Shown here piece by piece: positions 1 to 12,566 of a DNA stretch of 64,000 nt (the first letter of the stretch is position 1; the number at the start of each line of letters is the position of its first letter). The position numbers and the translations under genes are program-made. The stretch is from Haliclystus octoradiatus. Lineage: Eukaryota; Cnidaria; Staurozoa; Stauromedusae; Haliclystidae. Under the pieces are notes generated by a model that saw only the letters and a list, made by a program, of their open reading frames with translations, was not told the origin of the DNA and ran no database searches. Location of the stretch: the NCBI GenBank assembly GCA_916610825.1, contig OU744451.1:6493345-6557344 (forward strand). Direction: 5' to 3'.

Positions 1-778
1 AATTCAAATTATTAGGAGAATTTGAAATAAAAAAAATTGATTTTACGCTTTTATGTCATTAAACTTACTCAAACGTTCATCTAAAAGTTTACGTTTGCAA
101 AATGTAAAACATTTTGTTTGACCCTGTTTGTAATAGACAAGTTTACAGTTTGTAAAAGACAAGTTTACAGTTATGTGAATGATTTGAGTCCCTTTGACTT
201 CCTCCATGATATGTGCATTGTACAGTCTGAAAAAAGAAATTTGATTAGGTAATTCTGTTAACAAAATAAAGTTGGTTAATAGGAAAGACTACCATATCTG
301 TTGCCATGTTATTACTGTTACAAAGGATTGTCAATATCAAAATAAACATTACTGTAATCTTCATGCAATAATGAAACTGTCATAACAGATTATATAAATC
401 AGAGTAATATTGAGCATTGAATTTCTATGACTTGAGAACTGGCTTGAATCTTTGAAACGGCTTGTTGGCAACACAACCAAATCTTTTGCCCAACAATCAG
501 CATAAATACAGTAGTTCAAAATGTAATCCATACCGCAGTTGATTTTTTAACTTGTGTTCGGTGATTCTATTTGATTGTATGTGAGTATTTTGCCAATGAT
601 TTAAACATTTCAACAAATTAGAAACAATTTGAAAAGCGTGAGAGATTTTTCTTAGACTGGAAAGCAAAGGAGATTTATATTGCACAATCATATACTTTTA
701 ATTTACTTCATCTTATTTCAGTTTTAAGATGATAAGACACAATCCAGTAGAAATTGTTTATAACGTCACCTGTTATAA
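1..778. other. AT-rich intergenic DNA, no feature seen
   Basis: This stretch is AT-rich and broken by stops in all frames. The few open frames of 60-75 codons show no family resemblance and no splice pattern around them. I see no gene, RNA or clear repeat here. Confidence 0.6.
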
Positions 779-898
779 CAGATTACTGTTTGTAACGTAC
801 TGAATTTAACTGATGTTCCTGTTCAAATTTGGTATTTTAAGTTCCCCGGGGTTGATTGTCGTTGTAGACAGTTTCTACTGTATACTCAGGAGCTGGCT
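779..898 (+). repeat. Dispersed direct repeat, copy A
   Basis: About 120 bp starting near GATTACTGTTTGTAACGTAC closely match 1793..1913 in the same orientation. The match includes the CCCGGG-containing middle and the AGACAGTTTCT..CTG stretch near the end. The two copies lie about 1 kb apart on either side of an inverted-repeat element. They could be an old segmental duplication or two insertions of one short interspersed repeat. The family is not recognised. Confidence 0.6.
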
Positions 899-980
899 CT
901 ACTATGGAACTGTATATAGGAGAATTGGTGCAGCAAATGTCTGGTTTTTAATAATAAAATGTTTTATGAATAAACAATAA

Positions 981-1361
981 GCGATAAAATAGACGTTGTT
1001 TGAGCTTTCGACATTGCTTTTGTCATCTTCGGAAATTTATATAAAAAGAAAAATTATTTAAAATACATGAGTTTAAAAATGTTTAAAGTTTTACAAAGTG
1101 TGAATCAAGCCAAACCTTAACGCTCAGTCTGACTTGACAAAACCTTGGCTTTTCCCTGCCGCATATCGAAAAGCTATTGTTCTTGCCTTTGTGTGAAATA
1201 TTATATTGTTATCTAACGCATCCCGTTTTAGCACTATATCTAGCACTTTGTAAAACTTAAGCATTTTTAAACTAATGTATTTTAAATCACTTTTTGTTTA
1301 AATAAATTTCTGTAGATGACATAAGCAATGTCAAAAGCTCAAACATTGTCTATTTTATCGC
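981..1361. mobile_element. MITE-like element with inverted repeats
   Basis: Inverted repeats of about 45 bp face each other. The left arm, 981..1026, begins GCGATAAAATAGACGTTGTT. The right arm, 1315..1361, ends with the matching complement. The interior has no coding capacity. Similarity to a second copy at 4885..4955 suggests the right end of the full element reaches about 1418, so the given limits are the inverted core. The superfamily is unassigned because the target duplication is not clear. Confidence 0.55.
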
Positions 1362-1792
1362 TTACTTTTATTACACAATTAATAAGTAGAAACTTAATGA
1401 TACGAAAATATTTTATGAAAAAGTAATTAGACAACTTACATTTTATCAACTTATGTACGTATCAAACATATTGAAATTATCAAATCCAAGTATTTATTTT
1501 TTAAGAACGAAGCAAAAGCTGTATTTCTTAAAGTTTCTTAAATTTTGAAGGATTTAAGTATTAAAAATTTCTTGAAAGTTCTTAAAAGTTTCTTAATATT
1601 TAGATCTGTAGTAGACTGTAGAGGCAAAAATTCAAAGCATGAACATTAAACAACATGTATGTACATACTATATTTTGGACGAGGCTTCACTTCATAGTGA
1701 AGTAGAAATTGTAGAAATGTGTGTTATAAGAAAAGGATGTATTCTAACGAATTTACATTTCCACACATTTTAATAAATGAACACAAGTAAAC

Positions 1793-1913
1793 AGATTACT
1801 GTTTTTAACATACTGAATTTAACTAATGTTCCTGTTTAAATTTGGTATTTTAAATTTAAAGTTCCCGGGCAATGGTTGTCGCTATAGACAGTTTCTCCTG
1901 TTTGCTTAGGAAC
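1793..1913 (+). repeat. Dispersed direct repeat, copy B
   Basis: This is the second copy of the repeat at 779..898, in the same orientation. It has scattered substitutions and a few inserted bases before the TTCCCGGGC core. Divergence by eye is modest, so the duplication is not very ancient. Confidence 0.6.
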
Positions 1914-4033
1914 TGGTTGTAACTACTGTATAGAGCTTTTTGATAATTTCAGTTTTGTTTCAAATTCAACTTTCCGTAAGAGCTCGTGATTTGTTACTGT
2001 TTTAAAGTGTCCTACTAGTTGACTCTTTGAGTGTATTATTTTTCCATAAAGATCATTTTTGTGTGATTTGTTTGAATGTTCGGAACGCTTCTTTTTATCA
2101 GAGCCTTCGATATAGTAATCAAAGCTTAGATGGAATGTTTTATGCTTACTAACATACCCATTTTATATTGCTATTCTTTGTGCAAAGTATAAAAAGGCTC
2201 AATAACCCGATCATGGTCGGGAAGTTGGTTTGACTATTTTTGGAAATTTTATAAATATCAATAAAGAATATAAACATTACCTTGTTGCATAGATGATTGG
2301 CATTTTAAATGTTTGAGAAAGTTCCACACCATGCAAGAATGTAGAGAAATTTTCCATGCCCAGCATAATTGCATCCATATCCATTCACTGTTGTTTATTG
2401 CAACCCAAAGGTATGATAGTAAACTGATTATGATCAAATGTCACTCAATGCCAAGCTATCACTTTTTCAGCAAGCAGGTTTTTTATCAGTAAGATATTTA
2501 CCAACAATGCTATTCTCAGCTCGTTGATTGTCGATAATCAATAATTGACAGTAAAAATTTTGTTTTATCTGACTTGAGCAATAATTACTATCAGCATTTA
2601 ACCTTATACAGCACTGTAGTTGTGAATTTGCAATTTATCTACTTCTATAAATGAATTACCCACGTTGCTGGTTGATTTTCGGAAATTTGAAAGTTAAATG
2701 GAATTACGATGAGTGAAATCCCTGCTTAGATGCAACCTGGCATTAAAACCCCATCGGCTGTTTTGTGGTCATGTCTCTGTTAAACAATTTCGGATAAATG
2801 CAATGGAATCCGTTGCTCGTTTGGAAATGCAATTAAGCGGGTTACACTGTATGTATATATATATATATATATGAGGAAAATAATATGTTTTATTTGTATC
2901 AATGGATATAGTTAGGGATAATGACTTGATGTCTACCTGTGTAGGAATTAGTACCCCTTCACCTTGCCAACGCCACTGCCAATGTTGTGTCAAAATTGTT
3001 GATAATTACCTGATCAATATTCTAATCAAAATGCTGTGTAACCAGCAGCTATCAAAATGATTTGTTTCAAATTGTTGCAAATAAGCGGACATTTGCCTTA
3101 ACCGAATTGGATTAAAGCTTGTTACACTGTAGTAAGATTTAAAGGGAAATGGTTGTTAGAAATTGGTCATATATATACTCATGAAATTGTTAGATATTTT
3201 CCTGTACTGTAGCTGGGTAAGAATTGTTTTGGATACAATATGTAGATTAATTTCGGGGTTATACAGATTCTTTTTGGATTATAATATTAGCTTCCCTGTT
3301 AACGTTGAGAAATCGAAAACAAAATTTAAACATATCAATTAACGTAATTGAAATGTTCAAAGGCTTCTAAGCACTAATGATCCAATTTAATTTAATTTGT
3401 TTGAGTAATAGTGGTACGTTAGTGTATGCAAATCATAAATGTTATATGTAACATAATGATATGTGCGTATTGATTTCTATTAACACTGACGGTGCCTTTG
3501 TTTAGAGTTCAGTAAACAAAACACTGTAAGTCCGTCGACATAACTAGTAGTGATTTTAAACGCTTTTCCTGTATCTCGCTACGCAGTACTAGTGTTAATA
3601 GAACGCTATACAGCCATCTGAACCATATTTATATATCCTAGTCACATGTCATGATGCTTGTGATATCAGTATGGCGCCACTGTATTTATACAAATGATAA
3701 TCTTATACCTGATTAATGATATGATATTTGTCTCAACTTTTAAGGTTCATCTAAAGATTCATATGTTCTTAGACTCAAACAGCTTTGTAATCATAAATCA
3801 ATATATAAGCTCCTCTTATTTACCCCCCTTTAGATTAGAGGTGTATGCATTGGAAACTTGTTGAATAGTTCATGAATTCAATAGTTAACGCAAAGATTTC
3901 ATGAACTTCATAAACATTGAATACGCAGTTCATTAATGGGTGGTAAATATTCCATCAGAAGTTTACAAAAAATTCTTCATGAACAATCAAGAGCATAACA
4001 TGAAATTACACACAATTTAATGAACTAATCACA
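1914..4033. other. Intergenic DNA with a short (TA)n microsatellite
   Basis: There is no supported gene. A dinucleotide TA tract lies at about 2854..2872. The 74-codon open frame over it, 2769..2993, is best explained as chance. The rest is AT-rich unique-looking sequence. Confidence 0.55.
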
Positions 4034-4205
4034 AACAATTCATGAATTTTGCCTAATTTAAGTGTTCATGAAATTGAGGACAATTTCAAATCCATTAACT
4101 TTTGATCAACTGTTTAATGAACTTTTCAGAAACAGCTCATGAACTTTGCTTAAAGTGTTCATGAAAATAAGAACAATTTCAAATTCGTTAACTTTTGATC
4201 AACTG
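4034..4205 (+). repeat. Two degenerate direct repeats of ~75-80 bp
   Basis: Unit 1 (4034..4112) and unit 2 (4131..4205) share the order TCATGAA, GTGTTCATGAAA, ACAATTTCAAAT, TTAACTTTTGATCAACTG. Short GTTCATGAAC-like palindromic words are scattered through 3850..4230. They resemble the words in the inverted-repeat element at 8454..8583, so the two may come from related repeats. Confidence 0.55.
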
Positions 4206-4645
4206 GTTCATGAACTCATTAACTTCACATTCATCGCAGAAGTTGATTTTTAATCCAAATCTTCTACAGGAAGTAGATAGTTCAGACTTCAATTTGATTT
4301 TCATATAATGTATATTTAACAACACCAGATGAGCTGATAGATTAGAGTTTTTGACCGTCTATTAGGATTGAGCATTTTCCAAGTTTGATACGCTTTATGG
4401 CAGGATGAAAGGATAACAAGCAGGTTCGGTAATCAAGCAGGGGGTCTGTCTCTACTTACGCAAATAAAATATAATTACGAACATGTTGCTAATTTATTTT
4501 GTAGTTTAGTTATCCAATCATGAATTAAATTTGAAACTGTTTCATCTTAATCCTTTCGTCTTTTTAAATGTTGGACTTTGAAGTTGAATTTGAACTGTTA
4601 AAGTCAATAACAGTCAGCCAGAAAAAAGTCTGATACAAAGTATAA

Positions 4646-4731
4646 TACGGTCAAACTTTAAAGCTAAATATTCACTGCTAATAACAGAGTTTGCCAAAAA
4701 CGGTTGAAACAGTTTATATTATTCAACTGTA
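4646..4731 (+). repeat. Dispersed repeat fragment, matches 46620..46722
   Basis: The sequence starts TACGGTCAAACTTTAAAGC and ends ATTCAACTGTA. It follows the same order of words as 46620..46722: CTAAATATT, CACTAA/CACTGCTAATAAC, TGCCAAAA, CGGT, TTCAACTGTA. Both copies are decayed and no terminal inverted repeat can be defined. A partial relative with CCGGCAATAACG words lies near 6540..6610. Confidence 0.4.
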
Positions 4732-4884
4732 TTATTTAATCACTATATATTTTGTATAGGACAAACATAAGTCATAATTGCCCTGGGTATCTCCCTGGCA
4801 TAACTTTTTAAGATAAAATTATGCATTATACCTAATAATCAAACAATAAAATGTTCGTATCAGTAAATTTCTACTTATTAATTT

Positions 4885-4955
4885 TGTAATAAAAGTAAAC
4901 GATAACATAGACAAAAGCTCAATCAACGTCTATTTTATGGTTTACTTTTATTACA
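4885..4955. mobile_element. Deleted copy of the 981..1361 MITE family
   Basis: The two ends TGTAATAAAAGTAAACGATA and its near complement face each other with only a few bases between. The left flank at 4846..4884 also matches the complement of 1362..1418. This looks like an internally deleted, almost palindromic copy of the element at 981..1361. Confidence 0.5.
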
Positions 4956-7139
4956 AAAAAAAATGTTATTGCTGATTAAACAGTTTTCTGAGTAAGAATG
5001 TACCATATTGTTATTTTATAAATGAAATATAACACATACTGGGTATTTGTATTGTAAAATAATGCACTCAATTTGTTATGAGCCGCTCTGAAATCTAAAA
5101 AGCTTGTCCTAAAAGGTTTTACAAGGTACAAGGTACTACAAAATCCTACAATGTAATGCCTTTTAAACTACTACACACTTTCTATGTATTGAGTTTCAGT
5201 ATATATTCCGATTATATTTTCCGGTTGGCATTCTCCAATTAATGCTTGTTTATTGTTTGCTCAAGTTTTAAATTATTTTGTTTTTGATTGGTGACATAAC
5301 TTCACATGTAGCATTTTTGTGCGACTCTTTATATTTGTGACAATTTGTTTGTTTGATGATATATAGTACAACTATACTCAGCTGTGGTACTGACAAGCAA
5401 ATTATATTCTTGATACTTGTAGATGTTAGTCCAGTTCAGAGTATTCGAGGGTAAATTCAAAAAATCTTGAACCAGGTCTTGTGTTTTGATTCATTTCAAT
5501 TACTTTTTGAAACTTTTACTCACTGCTGACACCAAAACCAGGAAAAAATCGTAAAATTTCATTGCGTTTTCATGGCATTTTAAAGCCGTATTTACAATTT
5601 AAAATCATGATTCTGGATGTTTTCATGGTTTTCAAACTTTTTCATGGCTTAAAAAAATGTGTGGTTTTCATTTTTTTACATTTTTGAAGTGTTTTCCCCG
5701 GTATTTCACAATATTTGTATTGTATTAATCATGGTTGTGGTGTTGGTAATGGCTGTCACATCTTTCTTGTTGTTCTTACATGGATTTGAAAACTCCGACT
5801 GAAATCTCACATGATGTTTTCCTCAATATACCAACATCATTTTGTACAAATATTGTTGATGGTTTTTATAGGACCTCCAAAAATATTTATTGAAGAAGAA
5901 TTATTCAATAGAATCTTCTGTATCAAATAAAAATATTTACAAGAGCTCCCTTTAAAATTCATTACATCCAGCCTCTAATGCTTTTACTATTATCTTTAGA
6001 AGTCGTATTTTCTAATTTCTAAACTCAATGTCAACAATGAATCACAATATACAAATTATGCAATCTCCACAGTATCGTTGAACATTAACTCCCTCATTGA
6101 TGTTTTGCCAATCATTCAATTTATTATTATTATTAATATTATTAAAGATTATCCACTAGCAAATAATATAATCCTCAATGTAATATAACAGAGCTGTGAT
6201 TTATCATATAAATAGAAAAAGAAGTCTTTTTTGTATTTCACTGTAGCAAACAGATTTTTGAAAATTGTCTAACAGTTACACTCAGAGTCCAACAAAGTCT
6301 GACAATCTGGAATCTAAATAAATGTGCAGAAAGCTATCAACATTCAGAAAGGACATGAAACAGTTTTGTATTTTCAAATTTAAATAATTAAGAACATTCA
6401 AGGTTTAAGATGGACAATCTTGTCTTGGTTATACTTTAATTCAATAATTATGTAGTTAACGTATATCTTCTGTAATTGTAATTGTAATCATTCGAGGTGT
6501 CTTCTGCCTGAGTTGAAAGTTATTAATAGCGATATAGTAAAATCCGGCAATAACGATTCCATATTTTGTTAATATTGTACTGTTATTGCCGATTTCAACT
6601 GTAGTACCAAATTCAACCATATCCTCAAAATTCATATGCATAGTGGATCAAACAATGTTAAATTAATTCACATTGTATGTTATTTTATTTACTTTGTTAT
6701 ACTTTAGCAGTTAGAAGATGTTGCTTTAGAAATATTTACTTTGTATCTTATAATCAGTCCTGTGAAAAAAGCTCACCGCTTATGAGATTAATTCTGAATA
6801 AATGATAATGATGATCAATGTAGATAGTTAAATCATTGTTGCTTCTGGATATGATTTATGATATGGAATCTCAAATAAAACAAAGTCAGTTTATGCTTCA
6901 AGAAGAATGACAACACTGTCATATAAACGGTATGAAACATTATTATTTATCGTAATAACGCATTGAGCTTGATGCGTTCAATAAATTAATTCATTCATTC
7001 TTCGCATTGTTATAATTTGATCCATTATCATGATATGAACGTATTTTTCTTACCATAATGATTTGTAAGTGGTAGTTATTTCGAATCCAATTCAAGTTGC
7101 AAAGACAGTAAAGACATTAATAAGTTTCAAATGTTGATA
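4956..7139. other. Intergenic DNA, no gene supported
   Basis: AT-rich, with simple TTA/ATT runs near 6120. The 61-codon frame at 6456..6641 overlaps words shared with the repeat at 46620..46722 and is not believed to be coding. Confidence 0.5.
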
Positions 7140-7316
7140 CAATGAAACCTGTATATAACAGCCAGCTAAGAGAGGTAGATAAATTGACCATTTTAAACAG
7201 ATGGCCTTTATATACAGGTTTGATTCAATGGAAAATGTTATTTTAGACATTGTAAAAGTGACCACTATAGACAGTTGGCCGCTTTATAGAGGTGACCGTT
7301 ATAACAGGTTTGGCTG
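7140..7316 (+). mobile_element. Tc1/mariner-like MITE, copy 1
   Basis: A 177-bp non-coding element flanked by TA on both sides (7138..7139 and 7317..7318). The ends are CAATGAAACCTG and its near complement AGGTTTGGCTG. The body carries repeated words such as GTAGATAAATTGACCA and GGCCTTTATATACAGGTTT. Two more copies occur at 35702..35844 and 42596..42771. TA duplications with CAGT-type ends are typical of Tc1/mariner-derived MITEs; the parent transposase is not present here. Confidence 0.8.
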
Positions 7317-8453
7317 TACTGCTACTTGCATATTATTATGATATGTAGTGATCGGTAATTGTTGATATTATTAGATGACACGGTAAGCTAGCCTAGGGTA
7401 AATGTAAACCATTCAAAAGATGGTTTGAAAAATGTTTGTAAGAAGCTGTTATATGTGTTGAATTAACGTAGATCTGATCTACGTTTCTGAATTAATAAAT
7501 TCTGAATACATAAATAAATAATTTCATTAATGTGATATTTTACAGTTTCTCAAAGATTGTTCATGAAATATTCATGAACTGTTTAAAAACTAATCATGCA
7601 GTTTTGCAGGGAATTATTTCAATTTGATTTGTAATGTCCCTCATACTACTTTCTCATTCTTCGTAAAAACAAATACGCAATCCCTGCAAGAAAATTTTGA
7701 TAGGATCATGAACAGCTCATTAAGGCGGGCCATTATGCATCATGAAGAACTAATTCTAAAAAGAAACGGTTAACCTAAATTTGATAATGTAAAGTAAATT
7801 TTGAATCAAACTAAGATTGTTTAAAAGTTAACAATAGTTTAAATTTTGTAATGTAAATAAGGCAAATAATAACAAGTTTTATAATTAGAATACTTCTATC
7901 ATAACACAATATACTCATTATTCGTATTGTTCTTCAATTTTGTTGTAGGTATGGATGTATTTCTGATATGTGTGTAAATTCAAATATGGATGTATTATCA
8001 ATAAGGAATCAAGTATGTTCAATTAATATTGTTATCATATGTGATAATAAATTATGACACTAATACTGCATTGTTTTTGAAAAATTGCAAATACTACCGA
8101 TACGTCTGTTCCAAGTGAATTTCAGAATTTTCTGAATGAATTTCCGAAATTTCAATTCAATCTCCGTAATTGCAATTCAATTTCAGAACGTTGTCAATTC
8201 AATACCAGAAATTTCCAAACCAATTCCAGGAAGTTAACCACTTTACAGGCATGATACATTTCCTCCAGCCTGCATATTTTCTTCTTTCCATATCGAAGAA
8301 AAAATATCTACCTATTGTTTTGATATGTCTTCAAGGGTTTTCCTCATTTTTAATTGTACTGTATTCTCATGCACGGCTTTACTGTTAACTACAATTTATT
8401 TATGTGTGTTCATCTAGCAAAGGAAAGCAGAGATTGACATGTTTCCCCCGGAA
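7317..8453. other. Intergenic DNA with one dispersed repeat
   Basis: The only structure seen is a repeat at 7588..7660 that recurs at 36638..36709. The 72-codon frame at 8170..8388 lies in a run of CAATTC/TTTCAGAA words and is not supported as a gene. Confidence 0.5.
7588..7660 (+). repeat. Dispersed repeat, copy A
   Basis: Begins AACTAATCATGCAGTTTTGC and continues through GATTTGTAATGTC to a CATACTACTT end. About 73 bp match 36638..36709 in the same orientation with few differences. It is non-coding and the family is unknown. Confidence 0.6.
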
Positions 8454-8583
8454 AAAACAGTTCAGGAGTTCATGAACTGTTCATGAACAGTTTGTGAACC
8501 TTAACGAAAAGTTCATGAAAATTTGGAGCCATTTAATGTTCATAACTAGAAATGAACTGTTCATGAACTCCTGAACTGTTTTT
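8454..8583. mobile_element. Short inverted-repeat element (130 bp)
   Basis: Perfect 25-bp arms face each other. The left arm, 8454..8478, begins AAAAACAGTTCAGGAG. The right arm, 8559..8583, ends CTCCTGAACTGTTTTT. The arms contain the GTTCATGAAC palindrome, which recurs inside. No protein is encoded. It is either a very small MITE or a stable hairpin repeat. Confidence 0.65.
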
Positions 8584-9044
8584 GGCAAGGGTAGGATTCA
8601 CCTATACCGGATAGCCATCTGATCGTAGTAATTTCCGTACCGGTTAGACATGCGAATTACACTATACCAAAATAATCCGATATGTGAGGTTTTCTATTGC
8701 CAAGCAAAATATGCTACGAACAAGGGGTAAAATTGATCCAGTACGTCTTTGCTGGTGACGCAATACTTATCCAATATGACTTCTATCCGGTATATATGGT
8801 AGTGGTGGCCGCTCCTAACTTGTTTTGTTTTATTTTATTTTAATAGATTAATGAACTACGTCAGTCATGAGTTGCTGGATGCGACCAAATCTAAGCATCA
8901 TGATCATAAGGTAAGAGCAACAGATTAATACGATAATGCTGATCATTGTAATTAAATAATTTTGTTTCATATATATTTTCTACATACATTAAAAACAGCA
9001 TATGTACAGAAATTTCACTGTCTTTTTTAAACCTGCTCAGACAT
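8584..9044. other. Intergenic DNA, nothing seen
   Basis: No supported gene or repeat between the inverted-repeat element and the SINE target site. Confidence 0.5.
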
Positions 9045-9056
9045 TTGATGCATAGT

Positions 9057-9424
9057 AATGTAGACGGTATCACCCTACCGAAGGCACCCGTACCACTCCT
9101 CTATTTCTAGATGAGTGGCTTTTTATTGCTGAGAGCAATGATTTTAAACACTCTTTGTTGATCTCAGCCGCGACACTGCAGATCAATGTCAACAGATTTC
9201 ATGGCAGATAGAACTTGATTGTCAATGCGCAACGATGCGCCGCAGCTACTCACAATGCAATTCCCTCTGGACCATTCCATCCGCCATCCTCAGATGGTAC
9301 TCATTTGATGTTTCAGATAAAGTCAAGGCTGAGTTGACCTTCAGGGGATTTGAACCATAGTCGATCAGATATGATCCGACCTGAAGTTCGGTTGCTCTGC
9401 CATCTGAGCTAATCCTCCTCCTCC
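9057..9424 (-). mobile_element. tRNA-derived SINE
   Basis: Read on the minus strand, the head is tRNA-like. An A box (TAGCTCAGATGG) and a B box (GGTTCAAATCCC) are correctly ordered near 9345..9415, followed by about 280 bp of body. The insertion is bounded by a perfect 12-bp duplication, TTGATGCATAGT, at 9045..9056 and 9425..9436, as expected for LINE-mediated retroposition. RNA polymerase III transcription is expected from the internal promoter. The tRNA part is not foldable as a clean functional tRNA. The 65-codon frame over it is chance. Confidence 0.85.
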
Positions 9425-9436
9425 TTGATGCATAGT

Positions 9437-10039
9437 TGACCAATAACCAATGAAGATAATTCAGCTAGCTCTTCTTATGAACTTCGTAGTAATTTAAAAT
9501 TCACAAATTCAAGTTCAATCGTAATTGATGGAATCTGAGGAGCGATCATATTTTGAATCAATTCAGAGATGACCACAGATGCTGTACTTTAATTTATATA
9601 ATGTTGAATTACTCTTCAACATGTGCTATAACACGACAGTACATAAATGACAAACCTGTTGGAATAGAAGGCTACCGCACACTTTGCTGTGTTTATATTT
9701 AATTTTACTATATATGTCCTCTAATTAAATGAAAACTTCGCAATGTTAATGTTTCTTAAATAGAGACAACTCTTCTATAAATAAATAAGTAAATAGAGTC
9801 AATGACTACATATTTTTTCTGTTACTCAGAGTTTCACGCTTCATGCAATCTTCAGACAGAGTGAAAAATATACATGGCTGTTTCCTATTTGAACTTTCAA
9901 TGTGCAATGCAGCTATTGTTTACAATGCAATAAAGTGCTAGTATTTATTGTATACAGAGTTTCATTGTTAATTGATTTCCTTTATATGCTATTTTTGATT
10001 ATGTTTTTGCTGCCTTGTAATTACATAAAACAAATTTGT
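9437..10039. other. Intergenic DNA, nothing seen
   Basis: AT-rich sequence with no supported gene, RNA or repeat. Confidence 0.5.
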
Positions 10040-10560
10040 TTTCATGCCGGCATTTAGATATTAATTCTGATCATTTGTTAAGTAGTGTTGTTTCTTTCGA
10101 GGAGATTACAAAATATTTTGATATAGGAAGCGCTGTTTGAAAGGGCCTCCTGTGAGTCCAATGTAACATTGGCCTTGTTGGGTAGTTGGTGTTATCACTC
10201 TTGCCTGGTATATGATTTTTCTGTGAGTCATTGGTTGTTTGGAGGGCATACTTCCTTGGTTCTGCAATTACATTGTTTGTTGTTGTCAGTTTTCTTTTCG
10301 TTAATCATTTTACTGCTATGATTTTGAATGATAAGTTTGTGTCGTAACTACTTGATTTTAGGGCGCTTTCATAAACCTGCTTCGACTTTCCAAGTACTTC
10401 AGTGTACTTGACAGGTTTGATAGTCTTTGGTTGATGGCTGTGGGTATATGGTTGATTATTGTTGGCATATGGTTAGAGTTCAACTTAACGTAAAGTGGTT
10501 GGGTTTTCTGTACGGTTTAAATGTGCATGTATTTGTTAGATTTGATTAATGTGCCCTGTT
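10040..10560 (-). pseudogene. Penelope-like retroelement relic (RT end plus GIY-YIG)
   Basis: On the minus strand, pieces in shifting frames read in family order. First comes an RT C-terminal stretch with FKPYRKPN and then SNHMPTIINHIPTAI near 10450..10520. Next is a zinc-like CNCRTKEVCPPNN segment near 10270, and then a GIY-YIG-type CYIGLTGGPFKQRF segment near 10140..10180. This order, RT then Cys-rich region then GIY-YIG nuclease, is what I know from multicopy Penelope-like elements of invertebrates. Stops and frameshifts make it dead. The exact clade is not determined; only the last quarter or so of the protein remains. Confidence 0.6.
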
Positions 10561-12566
10561 GATTTAGTATTTTAACTTGGTGACTTTGGTGAATGTAATT
10601 ATTTACTTTTTCTCCAATATACTCGATGTTCATTCATCTAATAAAGATGATGTCTCATAAGACTGTGAGTTTGTACGATATTTATGGTAATAACCTATCA
10701 ACTGCGCCATATAATGTTCTTTAGCTGCATCAAATATAAAGGAGCATGTGTTGTTCAGTCAACCATCTTAGTGTGTCTAACTAAATCTTATACATGTGAG
10801 GTCTGGTAATGGTGGCAAGGCCATAAGGGCACATATCACTACACTTAACGGGAGCTTTGGCATTAACCACAATCGTATGGGAAAAGCCATGTCCAATGAT
10901 GAACCGTGTCTAACTAGATTGAGGTAATTGCTGTTGATTTTGAAGTCTTCACCATCAACTGAATGATTTGCTGCCATGAAGCTACGGTCCTCAACGACAT
11001 CCATGAATTGAATAACTGCCTTGAGAACATCATTAATGATATTTACGTTTTTCTGTTCAAGTTTTCTGCCTTTTGCATAGCTTCAATGTTGCAGTTATGA
11101 TACAGCTAGTAGATGTGTGTGCCTGAACAGAAATAAAAAATAAACATTCAAAATAATTATATAAGCTTATAAAGACACAGGAGTATCCAATGTTGAAAAG
11201 AAACCACAATAGTGGGAAACAGTGTGAAGCTATAACTGGTGGATTCCATCGTTATGAACGAAGAAATTGAAAAACTATTTTGCTTCTACATTTTTACTTA
11301 TTTAATTATTTGCCGAAAAAATTCATCAAATACAACTTACACTATGTATATATAAGTATGCTGTGTGAAATGATTGAATGCTATTACAAATTTACCAAAA
11401 TAATAGATTTTCATGTCGCGACGAACGAATGCGCACGGCTGCAATCCTCCAATTGACAATAAGATATCTTTATTTCGTGCGAATTCCGAATTTATCTGAA
11501 GAAAATAACTCGTAGTCAAAATATATGATGAATTATTTCAACATGTTCGAAGCAATAAATTTGTAAAACTGTAGCATAGTAACCAAATCATCCGTAACAT
11601 TTCGTGACTTTCGAACAGTGTTTTCGTAATGAACTAATATCTCCCAAATATGGAGGCATCGACCGAACATATTACTGCGTTTATTGCTCAGTGTAAGCAT
11701 ACCATACCATATATAAGATTGAAATCATAATGCATATCATTTCAGTTGAAGTTTGAATGATTATTTTCCAGAATACAGTAATTTCAACTGACTTAACTGC
11801 GCCGTTTAGAATTTGTAGAACTTATACAAGAAATCAGCGGTGTTGTCATGCATTGCGAATCACACCCTTGTAGTAGACATAACAGGCTGGCGTTAATACT
11901 TTAATCATCTTAACACACCAAGACGTTGGTTTTTGTGAGATCATAAATGATAGGCCACTGATAATAAAACACCTAAAACTTTTTATATCTTTTTTATGTA
12001 TTTTACAATCGAAACATTGATTAATGTAAACAATGAACCATCAATTATTTTGATCTAAGAAGTTCTGAATAAATGAAGATAATATTACGATATTCTAGGA
12101 ATGTAATCTGATATTTTGATGATTCTATATGGCTTTGAACTCCACTGGTCCAGTCAACAGATTGGGGAATGAGTCTAAATGAATTCAAACATACAAAACA
12201 TTGTTAGAGTTCTGATTGTTTTCCCAAAGGCTACATGTTAATCAAAAACACACTTCAATAAAAATCTGAAGCTTTATTACCCACTATTTTATAAAACATT
12301 TTTCCATTATAATTTGGAAAGACAGGTTATATTATGATTATAAACTTTTTTTTCATGAATCGCATTAGGAATTAAGTTATTAACACTGACTGTATAATTA
12401 CAATATAAATATAAGCTATCGATAATCCAATATTCAGTATAATTAATGTTGGAAATTGAGTACCTTCAAGTGGACATGTATTACATATATTTATTATTTG
12501 TAGAACTATATGTTACCTGTGCACAATTGGCAGCAATCCAAGTTGATTATTTGTAAGAACGTAAAG
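10561..12566. other. Mostly non-coding; one coding-like fragment
   Basis: Within this stretch the minus-strand frame at 10777..11004 (75 codons) has protein-like composition but no family I recognise. The rest shows no gene. Unrecognised exons of the Helitron-like gene that continues leftwards from 12719 could be hidden here. Confidence 0.35.

Noticed and set aside
2769-2993. 74-codon ORF over a (TA)n tract
   Set aside because: The YIYIYI run is a translation of the microsatellite; there is no supporting context.
9340-9420. Possible functional tRNA gene
   Set aside because: A and B boxes are present, but the acceptor stem does not pair and the sequence runs straight into a SINE body bounded by a target duplication.
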